From Tupaia tana (lineage: Eukaryota; Chordata; Mammalia; Scandentia; Tupaiidae): a DNA stretch of 64,000 nucleotides. The DNA lies in contig JAKSZU010000029.1 in assembly GCA_026018925.1 (NCBI GenBank), forward strand, positions 15,675,778 through 15,739,777. Direction: 5' to 3'. Within the stretch, counting starts at the first letter, position 1; each line of letters opens with the position of its first letter. Below, one piece after another: positions 8,439 through 19,175 of the stretch. Position numbers and translations under genes: made by a program. Under the pieces are notes generated by a model. That model saw nothing but the letters and a program-made list of their open reading frames with translations. It searched no databases and had not been told where the DNA came from.

Positions 8439-9397
8439 ATGGTTAGAAGTACAAGAACCTCAGGCCTGAATAAAGCAGGAAATATGTCTCCATCAAAGGA
8501 ACACAGTAACTCCCATCCTGTTCCAGAAAAAATAGAGGACGTTACCAAAATGTCCGAGATAGAGTTTAGAACACTCATGTTGAACAAGTACTATGAGCTG
8601 GAACAGAAAAGAGACAATGAATTACAGGAGATGAGAAAGTCCTTCAACGATATGAAGGAAGAAATTCTGAGGAAGAATAAGATGGAACTATTAGAGGTGA
8701 AGTCTGAAATACAAGAAATCAAAAACTCTCTTGAAAGTATTAAAAGTTGATTAGACCATGCTGAAGGTCGAATCTCTGATGTAGAAGATAAAACTTCTGA
8801 CCTAGAGAAAACCACCAAAAAGATAGAGAAAATAACAAAAAAAATTGAAGATAACATACGAGAATTACTAGATTCCATTAGACGTCCTAATGTCCAAATA
8901 CTTGGTATCCCAGAAGGTGAAAAAACTAATAAGAGCATGGAAAACCTATTCCATGAAATCTTGGAAGAAAATTTCCCAAGCATAGAGAGGCACTCCAACA
9001 TCCAGACCCAAGAAATACAAAGGACACCAAATAGAATCAACCCAAGAAGATCTTCCCCAAGGCATATCATAGCCAGACTGGCTAAGACCACAGATAAGAA
9101 ATAAGATACTAAAACTGGCAAGAGAGAAACGACAAGTGACTTACAAAGGTCACCCCATCAGGCTAACACTGGACTTCTCAACGGAAACAATGCAAGCAAG
9201 CAAAGACTGGGAAGATGTATCGAAAGTGTTAAGAGAGAAACAATTTCAACCAAGACTATTGTATCCTGCAAGATTATCCTTCATATGGGAAAAAAAAGAT
9301 TAAAATCTTCTCAGACAAAAAAAACCTGAAAGAATTTGCCAGCATCAGGCCAGCTCTCCATGAAACCCTGAAGAACGTACTGTTCAAGGAAAACTAA
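8439..9397 (+). pseudogene. L1-2 ORF1, in-frame TGA plus frameshift
   Basis: The start is placed at MVRSTRTSGLNKAGNM (8,439), matching MARSR... of L1-3 and L1-4; a longer frame from 8,343 is probably leader. The coiled-coil part is open to IKS, then TGA at 8,748-8,750. After it the frame is open for over 110 codons through the RRM (NVQILGIPEGEK) and RRSSPRHIIARLAK, until a one-base shift at about 9,100 (GATAAGAAATAAG). The natural end is TAA 9,395-9,397. The TGA is at the same codon as in L1-3 and L1-4, whereas the HAL1s and L1-1 have Arg there. Confidence 0.88.
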
Positions 9398-12359
9398 AGA
9401 AGTAACAGCCAGAAACAAAAGAGTAAAAGGCAACTAAATCAATGGCCAACTTAAATGTCGGGACAGATCCATTAACATCAATAATAACATTGAATGTTAA
9501 CGGATTAAACTCTCCAATCAAGAGACACAGACCGGCTGAATGGGTTAAAAAACAAAAACCCTCTATCTGTTGCCTACAGGAAACCCACTGCATGGATAAA
9601 GATATACATAGACTGAAAGTGAAGGGTTGGAAAAAGATTTTCCATGCAAATGGGAACCAAAAAAGAGCTGGAGTCGCAATACTGATCTCTGACAAAATAG
9701 GATTTAAAACAAAAACTGTTCGAAGAGACAAATAAGGGCACTATATTGTAGTAAAAGGATCAATCGATCAAGAAGATATAACGCTTATTAATATCTATGC
9801 GCCCAACACAGGAGCACCCAAATATGTGAAGGAAAGACTGCTAGATCTAAAAAGGGAGATATACTGCAACACACTAATTGTTGGAGACCTCAACACTGCA
9901 CTATCCCCCCTGGATAGATCATCTAGACAAAAAATAGGTAAAGAGATAAAAGATCTAAATGATATCATAAATCAAATGGACTTAACAGACATCTATAGAA
10001 CTTTCCATCCTAAAACCTCAAGATACACTTTTTTCTCGCCGCCACATGGAACATTCTCGAAGATTGACCACATCATTGGGCACAAAGCAAGCCTCTACAG
10101 ATTCAAAAGCATAGAAACTATACCCAGCATCTTCACCGACCATGATGGAATTAAACTTGAGTTTAATTTCAAGAGAAATCCTCAAAAATACTCAAATACA
10201 TGGAAACTTAATAACCTACTCCTGAATGACTCCACAACTACCGAAGATATAAAGAGTGAAAGCGAAAGGTTCATGGAAGCCAATGACAATGAGGACACGA
10301 GTTTCCATAATCTTTGGGACACTGCTAAAGCAGTCATAAGAGGGAAGTTCATAGCAATTAGTGCACATAAGAGGAGCCTGGAAAGAAGGCAAATGGATCA
10401 TCTAACATCATGCCTCACAGAATTGGAAAAGCAACAGCAAAATGATCCAAAAAACTCCAGGAGAAAGGAAATAATAAAGATACAAGCATAAATAAATGAA
10501 ATAGAAAATAAACGAACTATACAGAAAATAAATGAAAGTAAAAGCTGGTTCTTTGAAAAGATAAACAAAATTGATACACCACTAGTGAGACTTATTAAGA
10601 AGAAGAGAGAAAAGAACCAGGTGAATCAGATCTGCAATGAAGCAGGAAAAATAACAACAGACATAGTAGAAATAAAAAACATTATTAGAAGATACTATGA
10701 ACATCTGTATGCCAAGAAACAAGATAATTTGGATGAGATGGACAAATTTCTGGACAGGTATAATCTACCTAGATTGAGCCAGGAGGATATAGAAAGTCTG
10801 AATAGGTCCATAACAAGCCAGGAGATCAAATCGGTTATAAATAACCTCCCAACAAAGAAAAGCCCTGGCCCTGATGGATTCACCTCTGAATTCTACAAAA
10901 CTTTCAAAGAAGAGTTAACCCCCATTCTGCTCAAGTTATTTCTAAATATCCAAAAGGGTGAATCTCTCCCTAATTCATTCTATGAAGCCTCTATCACCCT
11001 TATCCCTAAAACAGATAAGGACAGGACAAAGACGGAAAACTATAGACCAATATCCCTGATGAATATAGACGTGAAGATTCTCAACAAGGTACTAGCAAAT
11101 CGTATACAACAACTTATCAAAAAGATTATACATCATGATCAGGTAGGCTTTATCCCAGGAATGCAAGGTTGGTTCAACATACGCAAAACCATAAATGTAA
11201 TACACCATATTAATAGGAAGAAAGATAAAAACCATATGGTCATATCAATTAATGAAGAAAAAGCATTTGATAAGATACAGCATCCCTTCATGATCAAGAC
11301 TCTCAGCAACATGGGCATAGAAGGGCCATTTCTCAACACAATAAAAGCTATCTATGAAAAACCCATAGCGAACATCATCCTCAATGGAGAAAAGCTGAAA
11401 GCTTTACCACTAAAAACAGGTACAAGACAAGGATGTCCACTTTCTCCACTCTTCTTCAATATAGTACTAGAAGTCTTGGCCATTGCAATCAGAAAAGAGA
11501 AAAAAATAAAAGGCATTCAAATAGGAAAAGAAGAGGTGAAACTCTCTCTATTTGCAGATGACATGATTGCATACATAGAAGACCCAATTGTTTCCATAAA
11601 AAAATTTCTGGAAGTAATACATGAATACAGTAATGTTGCAGGATACAAAATTAATATCCAGAAATCTATAGCATTTCTGTATACGAACAACAGGCAGACT
11701 GAGATGGAACTGAAAAAAGTTGTTCCATTTACCATAGCCACAAAAAGTATAAGATACTTAGGGATAAATCTAACTAAAGAAGTTAAAGACCTCCACAAGG
11801 AAAACTATGAGAAGATTAAAAAAAAAATTGAAAATGACACAAAAAAGTGGAAGGGCATCCCATGTTCCTGGATTGGAAGAATTAATATAATCAAAATGGC
11901 AATTTTACCCAAATTAATCTACCTATTTAATGCAATACCAATCAAAGTACCAGACACATTCTTCACAGATCTAGGAAAGACAATCATAACGTTTGTCTGG
12001 AATCATAAAAGACCCCGTATTTCCAAGGCAGTTTTGCACAAGGAGAATGGAGTGGGTGGCATCTCACTCCCTGACCCAAAAATATACTACAAAGCTGTGG
12101 TAATCAAAACAGCATGGTACTGGCACAGGAACAGACAGGTGGACCAATGGAACAGAATAGAGTCCCCAGAAATGAATGCTCAAACATACAGCCAACTGAT
12201 TTTTGACAAGGGGCACCAGTCAATCCTGTGGGAAAAGGAAAACCTCTTCAGCAAATGGTGCTCACAAAACTGGATCTCCACTTGCAGAAAGATGACTCTG
12301 AACCCCTACCTCTCGCCTCTGACAAAAATAAAGTCAAGGTGGATCAAAGATCTAAATCT

Positions 12360-12718
12360 GATTCTCTGGGAAGATTCCACATGGATACTGGGAACTAGAT
12401 ATTTCAGGGCAAAGGAGAAATGAAGATTTTCTACTCATAATTCAGCCTCCAGCAAGCAAAGCTAGTGTGGCAGGAGAGTTGAGCCATTCTCTGGGAAGAT
12501 TCCACATGGATACTGGGAACTAGATATTTCAGGGCAAAGGAGAAATGAAGATTTTCTACTCATAATTCAGCCTCCAGCAAGCAAAGCTAGTGTGGCAGGA
12601 GAGTTGAGCCATTCTCTGGGAAGATTCCACATGGATACTGGGAACTAGATATTTCAGGGCAAAGGAGAAATGAAGATTTTCTACTCATAATTCAGCCTCC
12701 AGCAAGCAAAGCTAGTGT
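12360..12718 (+). repeat. HAL1-2 5' tandem monomers (125 bp x about 2.9)
   Basis: Units start at 12,360, 12,485 and 12,610. The first two are complete and nearly identical; the third ends at GCTAGTGTGTGATC where the leader starts. All read CTGGGAAGATT where copy 1 has CTGAGAAGATT, indicating homogenisation within a copy or source. Confidence 0.88.
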
Positions 12719-12824
12719 GTGATCACAACAGAATGGCAATCAGATTCTAGAACACCTCTGTCTGCTTGCTCCTGAACATTGAGGCTTAACGTCAAGAATT
12801 TGAAAGAAACACGCCATTCATCAG

Positions 12825-13826
12825 ATGACAAGAAATCACCGTCGGATCACGAGAAATATGGGAAAACAAGAAAATACCTCTCCTCCAATGGAAAAGAGTA
12901 ACTCTCCTTCATCCACAAGCAGTTCGGTGAAAGTCATGGAAATGTCTGACAAGGAATTTAGAACATTCGTAATGTCGAAGCTAACAGAGATGGAAGAAAA
13001 GAGAGATAATGAACTGCTAAAGAGAAAGGAGAAAGAAGTTGCCGAGTTCCAGGAGATGAGGAAATTCTTGCAAGATCTAAAAGAGGAATTACACACTTTA
13101 CAAAAGACTCAAACGGAACTGCTAGAGATGAAGTCTATAATACAAGAAGTCAAAATCTCCCTTGAAAGTATTAAAAGCAGACTAGATCATTCAGAAAATA
13201 GAATCTCAGATGTAGAAGAGAAAATGGCTGGCTTAGAAAAGTCCACCACGAAGACTGAGAAAATGGCTCAAAAATTTGAGAATGATATGCGAGAAGTACT
13301 GGATACCATCAAACGTCCAAATATCCGGATAATTGTCATTCCAGAAGGTGAAGAGACCCATAAGGGCATTGATAATCTATTCCATGAAATCCTGCAAGAA
13401 AACTTTCCAAACCTAGAGACGCATTCGAAGATCCAGTCCCAGGAAATACAAAGGTCCCCAAATAGAATCAACCCAAGAAGATCTTCTCCAAGACACATTA
13501 TAGCCAGGTTGACCAAAACCGCAGACAAAGACAAGATACTAAGATTGGCAAGAGAGAAACATCAAGTTACCTACAAAGGACATCCCATCAGGCTAACAGC
13601 AGATCTCTCATCGGAAACAATGCGAGCAAGGAGAGAATGGGAAAATATATTCAAAGTGTTACGAGAGAAGCAATTTCAGCCAAGAATACTGTACCCGGCA
13701 AGATTATCTTTCAGGTGGGAAGAAAAGACAAGAACATTCTCAGATAAACAAAACCTGAAAGAATTTACCAGCACCAGACCAGATCCCCAAGAAGTTCTCA
13801 AGGGTGTGCTGTATCAAGAAAATTAA
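12825..13826 (+). CDS. HAL1-2 ORF1 protein, intact (333 aa)
   Basis: Same length and domain layout as the ORF1 at 4,235: basic N-terminus, coiled coil to about residue 160, RRM, C-terminal nucleic-acid domain. Differences seen include GKQ for GKR, VKVME for VKFME, RIIVIPE for RIIGIPE (a Gly-to-Val change in the conserved RRM strand, possibly harmful) and DPQEV for DLQEV. Two independently inserted copies with full-length frames point to recent purifying selection on ORF1 in the source lineage. Promoter and translation signals come from its own leader; no host gene reads through here. Confidence 0.9.
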   Translation: MTRNHRRITRNMGKQENTSPPMEKSNSPSSTSSSVKVMEMSDKEFRTFVMSKLTEMEEKRDNELLKRKEKEVAEFQEMRKFLQDLKEELHTLQKTQTELLEMKSIIQEVKISLESIKSRLDHSENRISDVEEKMAGLEKSTTKTEKMAQKFENDMREVLDTIKRPNIRIIVIPEGEETHKGIDNLFHEILQENFPNLETHSKIQSQEIQRSPNRINPRRSSPRHIIARLTKTADKDKILRLAREKHQVTYKGHPIRLTADLSSETMRARREWENIFKVLREKQFQPRILYPARLSFRWEEKTRTFSDKQNLKEFTSTRPDPQEVLKGVLYQEN

Positions 13827-14863
13827 ACACAGACACATGGAAATAAGAGTCAAAAAACTATGAAAGTGGCCAACTTAATCAGAGGGACAAGTCTGGAGTT
13901 GAATATTATATCCCAGAATTTAATCAGGAAAATTGAACCAGAACAGAAGATCAAAGTACATGAGACTGATAGGTTCATGCACCTTCCATTTGAACAGAAT
14001 CCTAACTTGTTTCCTGGCTTTAAGCAAAGTTCCTTGGCATTTCTTTGAGTTAAGTTAAAACTGGTTTTCTTAGTAGTAATGAGTGAACTCACCATTGAAA
14101 GTAGTTAGATTATGTAGGAAATTGTGTGATCAATGCAACGTGGGTGGGAAGGGAATGAAGGACAATTGTAGACACCGGAGGTGGTGTGAGAGGAGGGTGG
14201 GAAGGGCCAGAGGGTCAGAAAGAGGGGTGGAAGTAATTCTAGGAACTAGTAATGGAAAATTTATTGTAATGTGCATGATTGTATCACTATGCAGTGTGTA
14301 CTGGATGGGAGATTGCATTTTGTATGCTGTGATGAAGCTTAGGGAAGGAATGTAAATGGAGTTACAAAAAAAAAAGTTTCAGAAAAAAAATATATATATA
14401 TTCAATGACTGCAGTAGGATATGTAGCCACAGCTAGGTGCTACTTTATAGGATGCGTAAAGTAAGACTTGTGTTCATGGAAATGTGGGTATCACCTGTGT
14501 TTGCTATGAGGGTATTTGGATTGATTAGGGTCTTTGGCGTTACAATAAAATGTGAAGAGAAAACAGTATAGAAAACAAACATAGACACCAGAGACTGTGG
14601 GAGGAGAGTGGGATATGGCAGAGGGTAAGAGATAGAGAATCTAGGATGGGGGAAAAAAGCAAAACATACAGAAGACAAGAAATGGAAGATCATTTGCTGA
14701 CAATAACATGTTTGTTGATGTGCTTGATTGAGACAATATATAGTGTAATGTGGATGGAAAATCTCATTTTGTATGCTGTAATGATGTTCAGAGAATGAAT
14801 GCAAATAAATAAATAAATAAATAAAATAATAAAAAAAAATAAAAATAAAAAAATAAAAAAAAA
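13827..14863 (+). other. HAL1-2 3' UTR with two terminal modules
   Basis: Duplicate 3'-end modules at about 14,250-14,360 and 14,688-14,805, in the same relative places as in copy 1. The tail is a long (AAAT)/A mixture (14,806-14,863), longer than in copy 1, consistent with a fresh insertion. Confidence 0.8.
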
Positions 14864-15811
14864 AAAGATCTAAATCTAAGACCTCAAACTATAAAACTGC
14901 TCCTTGAAAACACCGGGGAAACTCTGGGAGACATTGGGGTAGAGAAAAACTTCTTAAATAAGACTCCCAACGCACAGTCTATGGTCCCTAAAATAGACAA
15001 GTGGGATTACATCAGACTAAGAAGTTTCTGCATGGCAAAAGACACAGTGATTAGTGTGAACAGAGAGCCCTCAGAATGGGAAAATATTTTTGTAAACTAT
15101 GCATCAGACAAGGGACTGATAACCAGAATCCATAAGGAACTCATGCGGCTGTTCTGGAAAAAGACAATCAATCCTATTAAAAGATGGGAGAATGAGTTGA
15201 AAAAAACACTTTCTAAAGATGACATACGAATAGCTAAAAGGCATATGAAAAAATGCTCAACATCCCTCATTGTAAGAGAAATGCAGATCAAAACAACAAT
15301 GAGATATCACCTAACCCCAGTCAGAATGTCTAAGATTAAAAAAACAAAAAATGATAAGTGCTGGAGGGGGTGTGGTGAAAAGGGAACTCTCTTACACTGC
15401 TGGTGGGACTGTAAATTGGTACAACCACTGTGGAGAACAATTTGGAGATTCCTCCAAAATCTACAAATAGAACTACCATATGATCCAGCAATCCCACTCC
15501 TTGGTATCTACCTGAAGGACAGAAGAATACTTAATCAAAAAAGTGCTTGCACATCGATGTTTATTGCGGCACTTTTCACGATTGCTAAGTCATGAAAACA
15601 ACCTAAATGCCCACGAACTGATGAATGGTTAGAAAAACTGTGGCACATATACTCAATGGAATACTATTCATTCATAAAAAACAACAAATCCCTGTCCTTT
15701 GAAAGGAAGTGGATGAATATGGAAGACTTACTGTTGAGTGAAGCAAGCCATGCTATGATGGAGAGGCATTGTATGTCCCCACTTAATATATACCGAGTGT
15801 CTGCACTCTAA

Positions 15812-16227
15812 ATGTGTATATATACATATATATTTGTATATATATGTATATATATATATATATTTTTGAAACCATTCTGCTTCTGTTGTTATAGAGTTTT
15901 AAAATTATACAAAATTATAAGACATATTTTGAACATTATCTCTAAAATTCAGTATTTTGAGATTTTGAAAGTTGTTTGTAAACTGACAAGAATTATGGAG
16001 TATGAGCTAAAATTTTTTGCTATGTAAAGTAAATGTTTGTGGAAAAATGTAAAAATAAATAAATGAAAAAATATATAAAAAAAAGAAATGGAAAATTGTT
16101 GATAACATGTATGTTGATGTGCTTGATTGAGCCAACAGACAGTGTATTTTGGGTGGAAAATTCATTTTGTATACTCTAATGATGTATAGCATATTAATGT
16201 TAAAAAAGAAAAATAAATTAAAAAAAA
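15812..16227 (+). other. L1-2 atypical 3' region
   Basis: Directly after ORF2 comes (TA)n-rich sequence (15,813-15,862), then about 180 bases with no L1 3' UTR features, then a HAL1-type terminal module (TTGATGTGCTTGATTGAGCC...TGTATACTCTAATGATG) and an A tail. The purine-rich 3' UTR seen in L1-3 and L1-4 is absent. Confidence 0.7.
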
Positions 16228-16672
16228 AGAAATCCCACACTTATTTTGTGATCTTCCTGAAGTCCTGAAACTCGCCTATTCTGACATCCACATCAACATA
16301 GTGGTGTACTGTGCAACAGGCCTTTTGGCTGTGATTCCTTTCACTGGAATACTTTTCTCTTACTATCAAATTGTTTCTTCCATCCTGAGAATTTCGTCAA
16401 CTGAGGGCAAGTACAGAGCCTTCTCCACCTGTGGGTCTCACCTCTCAATTGTGTCCCTGTTCTATGGCACAGAACTGGGGGTCTACCTCAGTTCTGCAGA
16501 CACAGCATCCTCTAGGATGAATATGATGGCCTCAGTGATGTATGCCATGGTCACGCCTATGCTGAACCCCTTCATCTACAGTCTGAGGAACAGGGACATG
16601 AAAGGGGCCCTGGAGAGACTCCTTGGTAGGGGGATGCTTCTCAATGATGAGGTTATTGAGGGGCTTTCCTGA
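16228..16672 (+). pseudogene. Olfactory receptor pseudogene (family 7 type), 3' part
   Basis: Continuation of the OR at 6,958 after L1-2. It starts with the duplicated bases (IEIPH region), then runs as one open frame through TM5 ([18 protein letters not shown]), the OR motif [18 protein letters not shown] at TM6, and [19 protein letters not shown] at TM7, to TGA 16,670-16,672. The second half stayed open, but the first half has a frameshift and two stops. Confidence 0.9.
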
Positions 16673-16764
16673 GTAGCAAGAAGGCCTTTGTTCATGGATT
16701 TTGTTTATGTCCAAACATCACTTCATGCTCTTTTAGTTCTAGAATTATCATATTTTATTGTGTC

Positions 16765-17046
16765 TTTTTTTTTAGGATGTTTTTGCCTTAGAGTGTGTGC
16801 CCTCACTGAAAAGAGAGAGAAAGACAGAAACAGAGAGAGGGAAAGTGAGAAATCACACCCTTGGTGAATAGCCATGCTGTAATCCCTTCTCCATTCTCTT
16901 CCCAGGATGTTGGACACACACACACACACACACACACACAACACAGATATTGCTGGTGTGATTTTCAAGTCACCAAGTCTGGGACTCGAACTGTAGTTGG
17001 CTATGTGGGAGTCCAGTGATGTAACTGCTAGACCATCTGCTAGCCC
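16765..17046 (-). mobile_element. SINE with internal (CA)n expansion
   Basis: Full-length, old. The central region, normally ACACGCGC-like, is expanded to a (CA) run at 16,915-16,939. The right end is GGGGCTAGCAGATGG in minus sense. Confidence 0.8.
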
Positions 17047-17076
17047 CTCTAATTATGTCTTGATTTTGAGAAGTTT

Positions 17077-17240
17077 TGAAGCTTGTGTATTTATTCACTT
17101 GCTTGGACAGCTGCAGCAAAGTATTACAAAATAGGTCATTTAAATAACAGTACTGTTTTGTCTCATAATTCTGGAGACTAGAAGTGTGAAGTCAAGGTGT
17201 TGGCAGGGTTGATTCCACTTGGCCATGAGTATGAATCTGT
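17077..17240 (+). repeat. Old mammalian interspersed repeat
   Basis: Resembles the widespread mammalian repeat with CTGC..TAACAAAGTA and ATTCTGGAG(A/G)CTAGAAGT blocks (here CATAATTCTGGAGACTAGAA at 17,164-17,183). I do not recall its family name with certainty. A related piece lies at 44,195. Confidence 0.45.
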
Positions 17241-17284
17241 TCCCTCTAGGTGGGAGATTAGTGGGGGATGTCTAGATGATTGCA

Positions 17285-17432
17285 CCATATTTAATATAGC
17301 AAATGAGATAAATCAGTGGCCCTAGCCACATTTGATATAGTCAATGAGATGAATCAATGCCCTCCCAGACACATTTGATAAAGCCAATGAGATCAATCAG
17401 TAGCCCCAGCCATATTTAATATAGCCAATGAC
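17285..17432 (+). repeat. Degenerate tandem repeat (about 40 bp x 4)
   Basis: Four successive diverged units contain CATATTTAATATAG / CACATTTGATATAG / CACATTTGATAAAG / CATATTTAATATAG, each followed by CAATGAGAT(G/A)AATCAGT or a variant, with CCC in between. Minisatellite-like. Confidence 0.7.
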
Positions 17433-17504
17433 ATGAGAACAGTCAGCGATCTCAGCAATGATTAACCAACACAACCTAGATTAAAACATAATAAACCAAG
17501 AGCA

Positions 17505-17742
17505 GCAAATTTCATAATGGTTATGTCACTGGACTCCCATGTAGTTGACCATAGTTAAAGTTTTGGATCCAGTAGCTTAAAACTCACACCAAGGGTGTGT
17601 GCGTGAAAACCCAAAATTACTAGAGGAGAATGGAGGATTAGGGATTGTGTTGTGCTCATTTCCCCTGGGGATGATTTTTTTGCTTTTTGTCTCTGTGGTG
17701 AGCACACATGCTCTATAGCAAAAATATCTCAAAAAAATGTAT
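17505..17742 (+). mobile_element. SINE, 5' end slightly short
   Basis: Recognised from ATAATGGTTATGTCACTGGACTCCC to the CTCTATAGCAAAAATATCTC tail. The first bases of the head are replaced by AGCAGCAAATTTC. It ends at TATAAACC, where the next SINE begins. Confidence 0.8.
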
Positions 17743-17751
17743 AAACCTTGG

Positions 17752-18153
17752 GGCCAGCAGATGGCATAGATGGCACTGGACTCCCACATGGTCAACTGTG
17801 GTTTGAGTCCTGGACCCAGTAGTGTGAGACTCTAGGGCATGTGGGCCCTAGCGGTTTATTACCTGTTGATTACATGTATAGTATTCTCAACTGAACTGGT
17901 CTGAGAAATATTTCATGTTGGGTAATGTCTTTTTACAAGCAAAATGATAAATAGTGATTGAATGTCTAAAAAATAATTGGAATAATAATAATAATCTGGA
18001 AAAAAATAGTGAAAAGCTATTTGATGATGATGATGGGGATTTTAATGTCTTTGTATTGACTGATATGCACGGTATTCCTTCTGGAAAAAGAAATGTTATA
18101 CACTGTAAAGTTATATGTGATTCAATGTAATATAAACAAAATTATGATAACAA

Positions 18154-18196
<43 letters not shown>

Positions 18197-18368
18197 AAGG
18201 GGCATGTGGGAGCTTGCACAAAATTCTGAGAGGAAAATGAAGGATAGGGGATTGTGGTATGGCCATCCCCCAGGGTGGGAGTGTACTTTCCCACTTTCTG
18301 TCTTTCTGTCTATCTCTGTCTCTTGATGAGTAGACATGCCCTATAGCAAAAATCTCTTTAAAAAATTA
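17752..18368 (+). mobile_element. SINE split by an L1 3' end
   Basis: The head (17,752-17,845) and tail (18,211-18,368) belong to one copy. It is flanked by TATAAACCT on both sides (about 17,741 and 18,367), a likely TSD. An L1 fragment with its own TSD gggcatgtggg (17,835-17,845; 18,200-18,210) lies within. Confidence 0.85.
17846..18199 (+). mobile_element. L1 3' end(s) nested in a SINE
   Basis: Contains two successive diverged terminal modules (about 17,860-17,970 and 18,015-18,150) before a tail of (AAAT)n at 18,150-18,197. Two modules in one insertion repeat the arrangement in HAL1 3' UTRs. Confidence 0.75.
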
Positions 18369-18486
18369 TAAACCTCACAGAATGTAACTGCCAGGGCCCT
18401 TAAGCCACACTTTCTCACTTGCTCTTGGCCCACTACTACCTCTCAGGAAAGCACTTTCACTTTTTCTAAATAAAGTATCCTTTGCT

Positions 18487-18550
18487 TTCACACAAAAATA
18501 AATAAATAAATACATAAATACATAAATAAATAAATACATAAATAAATAAT
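18487..18550 (+). repeat. (AAAT/ACAT)n microsatellite
   Basis: Interrupted AAATAAAT/ACATAAAT run of about 60 bases. The adjoining 18,551-18,895 holds AT-rich sequence with two A/T homopolymers (18,718-18,729; 18,780-18,794) and no recognised element. Confidence 0.7.
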
Positions 18551-18898
18551 CTGTTCCACGCTTTACTCCAACTTTTATGGGTTCCTGGTGATCTTTAACC
18601 TTTTTCCAGGAGGCAGGTGAATCTGTAAAAATTTAGAGTGCTCTTGCAGATAGATATGTGTTTTGGATTGTTTAGCCCCCATCTCTTTGTTTAAAATTTT
18701 TAAAAATCTATTCTTCTTTTTTTTTTTTAAGAGAGAGACCAAGTATGTCTTCCAAAAGTTCATGGAAATGTCTAACTTGGAAAAAAAAAAAAAACACTGA
18801 TTTTTAAAATTTTGTGCCCAAATAAACTTGTACTTTAAGTCTATATTTCTGCTAACTTTCTGCAGTGTCCTTGCTTTTAAAGGGAAATTCCTCTCTTG

Positions 18899-19165
18899 GG
18901 CCAACAGGTGGCATAGAGGTTAAGGTGCTGGATTCTACATGGCTGACGGTGCAGTTCAAATCCTGGACCTGGCAACTTGAAAATCATGCCAGGTGAATAT
19001 GTGTGCATACCAAAAAATCACGTGAAAAGAATGGAAGTGAAAGGACTGCAGTGTGGCTATCCCCCCGACCCAGGGAGTGATTTCTCACTTTCTCTCTCTC
19101 TTTCTCTCTCTCTCTCATCCCAGAAAGTGCATGTTCCCTATAGTAAAACTAAAAGTAAATCAATA
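18899..19165 (+). mobile_element. SINE, full length, old
   Basis: Complete head (GGGCCAACAGGTGGCATAGAGG) with a (CT)n-expanded tail at 19,086-19,120. Similar AAATCCCTCTC / AAATTCCTCTC sequences on the two sides suggest a decayed TSD. Confidence 0.8.
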
Positions 19166-19175
19166 AATAAGAAGG

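Larger units (their letters stand above)
12360..14863 (+). mobile_element. HAL1 copy 2: ORF1-only L1 relative, full length
   Basis: A 2.5-kb element inserted in L1-2 ORF2, with 14-base TSD aaagatctaaatct at 12,346-12,359 and 14,864-14,877. It has three 125-base monomers (copy 1 has two), the same leader, an intact ORF1, the same 3' UTR and an AAATA/A-rich tail. By eye only scattered single-base differences separate it from copy 1 over about 2.2 kb. It is younger than L1-2, which is younger than the OR pseudogene. Confidence 0.93.
9442..15811 (+). pseudogene. L1-2 ORF2 (endonuclease-RT), three stops and an insertion
   Basis: MANLNVGTDP opens the AP endonuclease (9,442 to about 10,150: [36 protein letters not shown]-type end). 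The RT follows at about 10,830-11,700 with [32 protein letters not shown] and the catalytic FADDM (FADD at 11,551-11,562). The C-terminal Cys-rich segment [17 protein letters not shown] lies near 15,356-15,405. Stops by substitution: TAA 9,733-9,735, TAA 10,489-10,491, TGA 15,593-15,595. HAL1-2 interrupts at 12,359. Removing HAL1-2 and one TSD copy restores the same frame, so no frameshift is needed. Natural stop 15,809-15,811. Dead as it stands. Confidence 0.92.
7488..16227 (+). mobile_element. L1-2: full-length LINE-1, split by HAL1-2
   Basis: About 6.2 kb once HAL1-2 is removed. It is bounded by an exact 16-base TSD, agaaatcccacactta, at 7,472-7,487 and 16,228-16,243, which is OR coding sequence. 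Order: three 5' monomers, 5' UTR, ORF1, ORF2, 3' region. ORF1 has one TGA plus a frameshift. ORF2 has three stop-generating substitutions but no frameshift, so the copy is only moderately old. Confidence 0.93.

Noticed and set aside
8748..8750. TGA as a selenocysteine or recoded codon
   Set aside because: No selenocysteine context is visible and Arg occupies the site in relatives; read-through is left only as a hypothesis in the findings.
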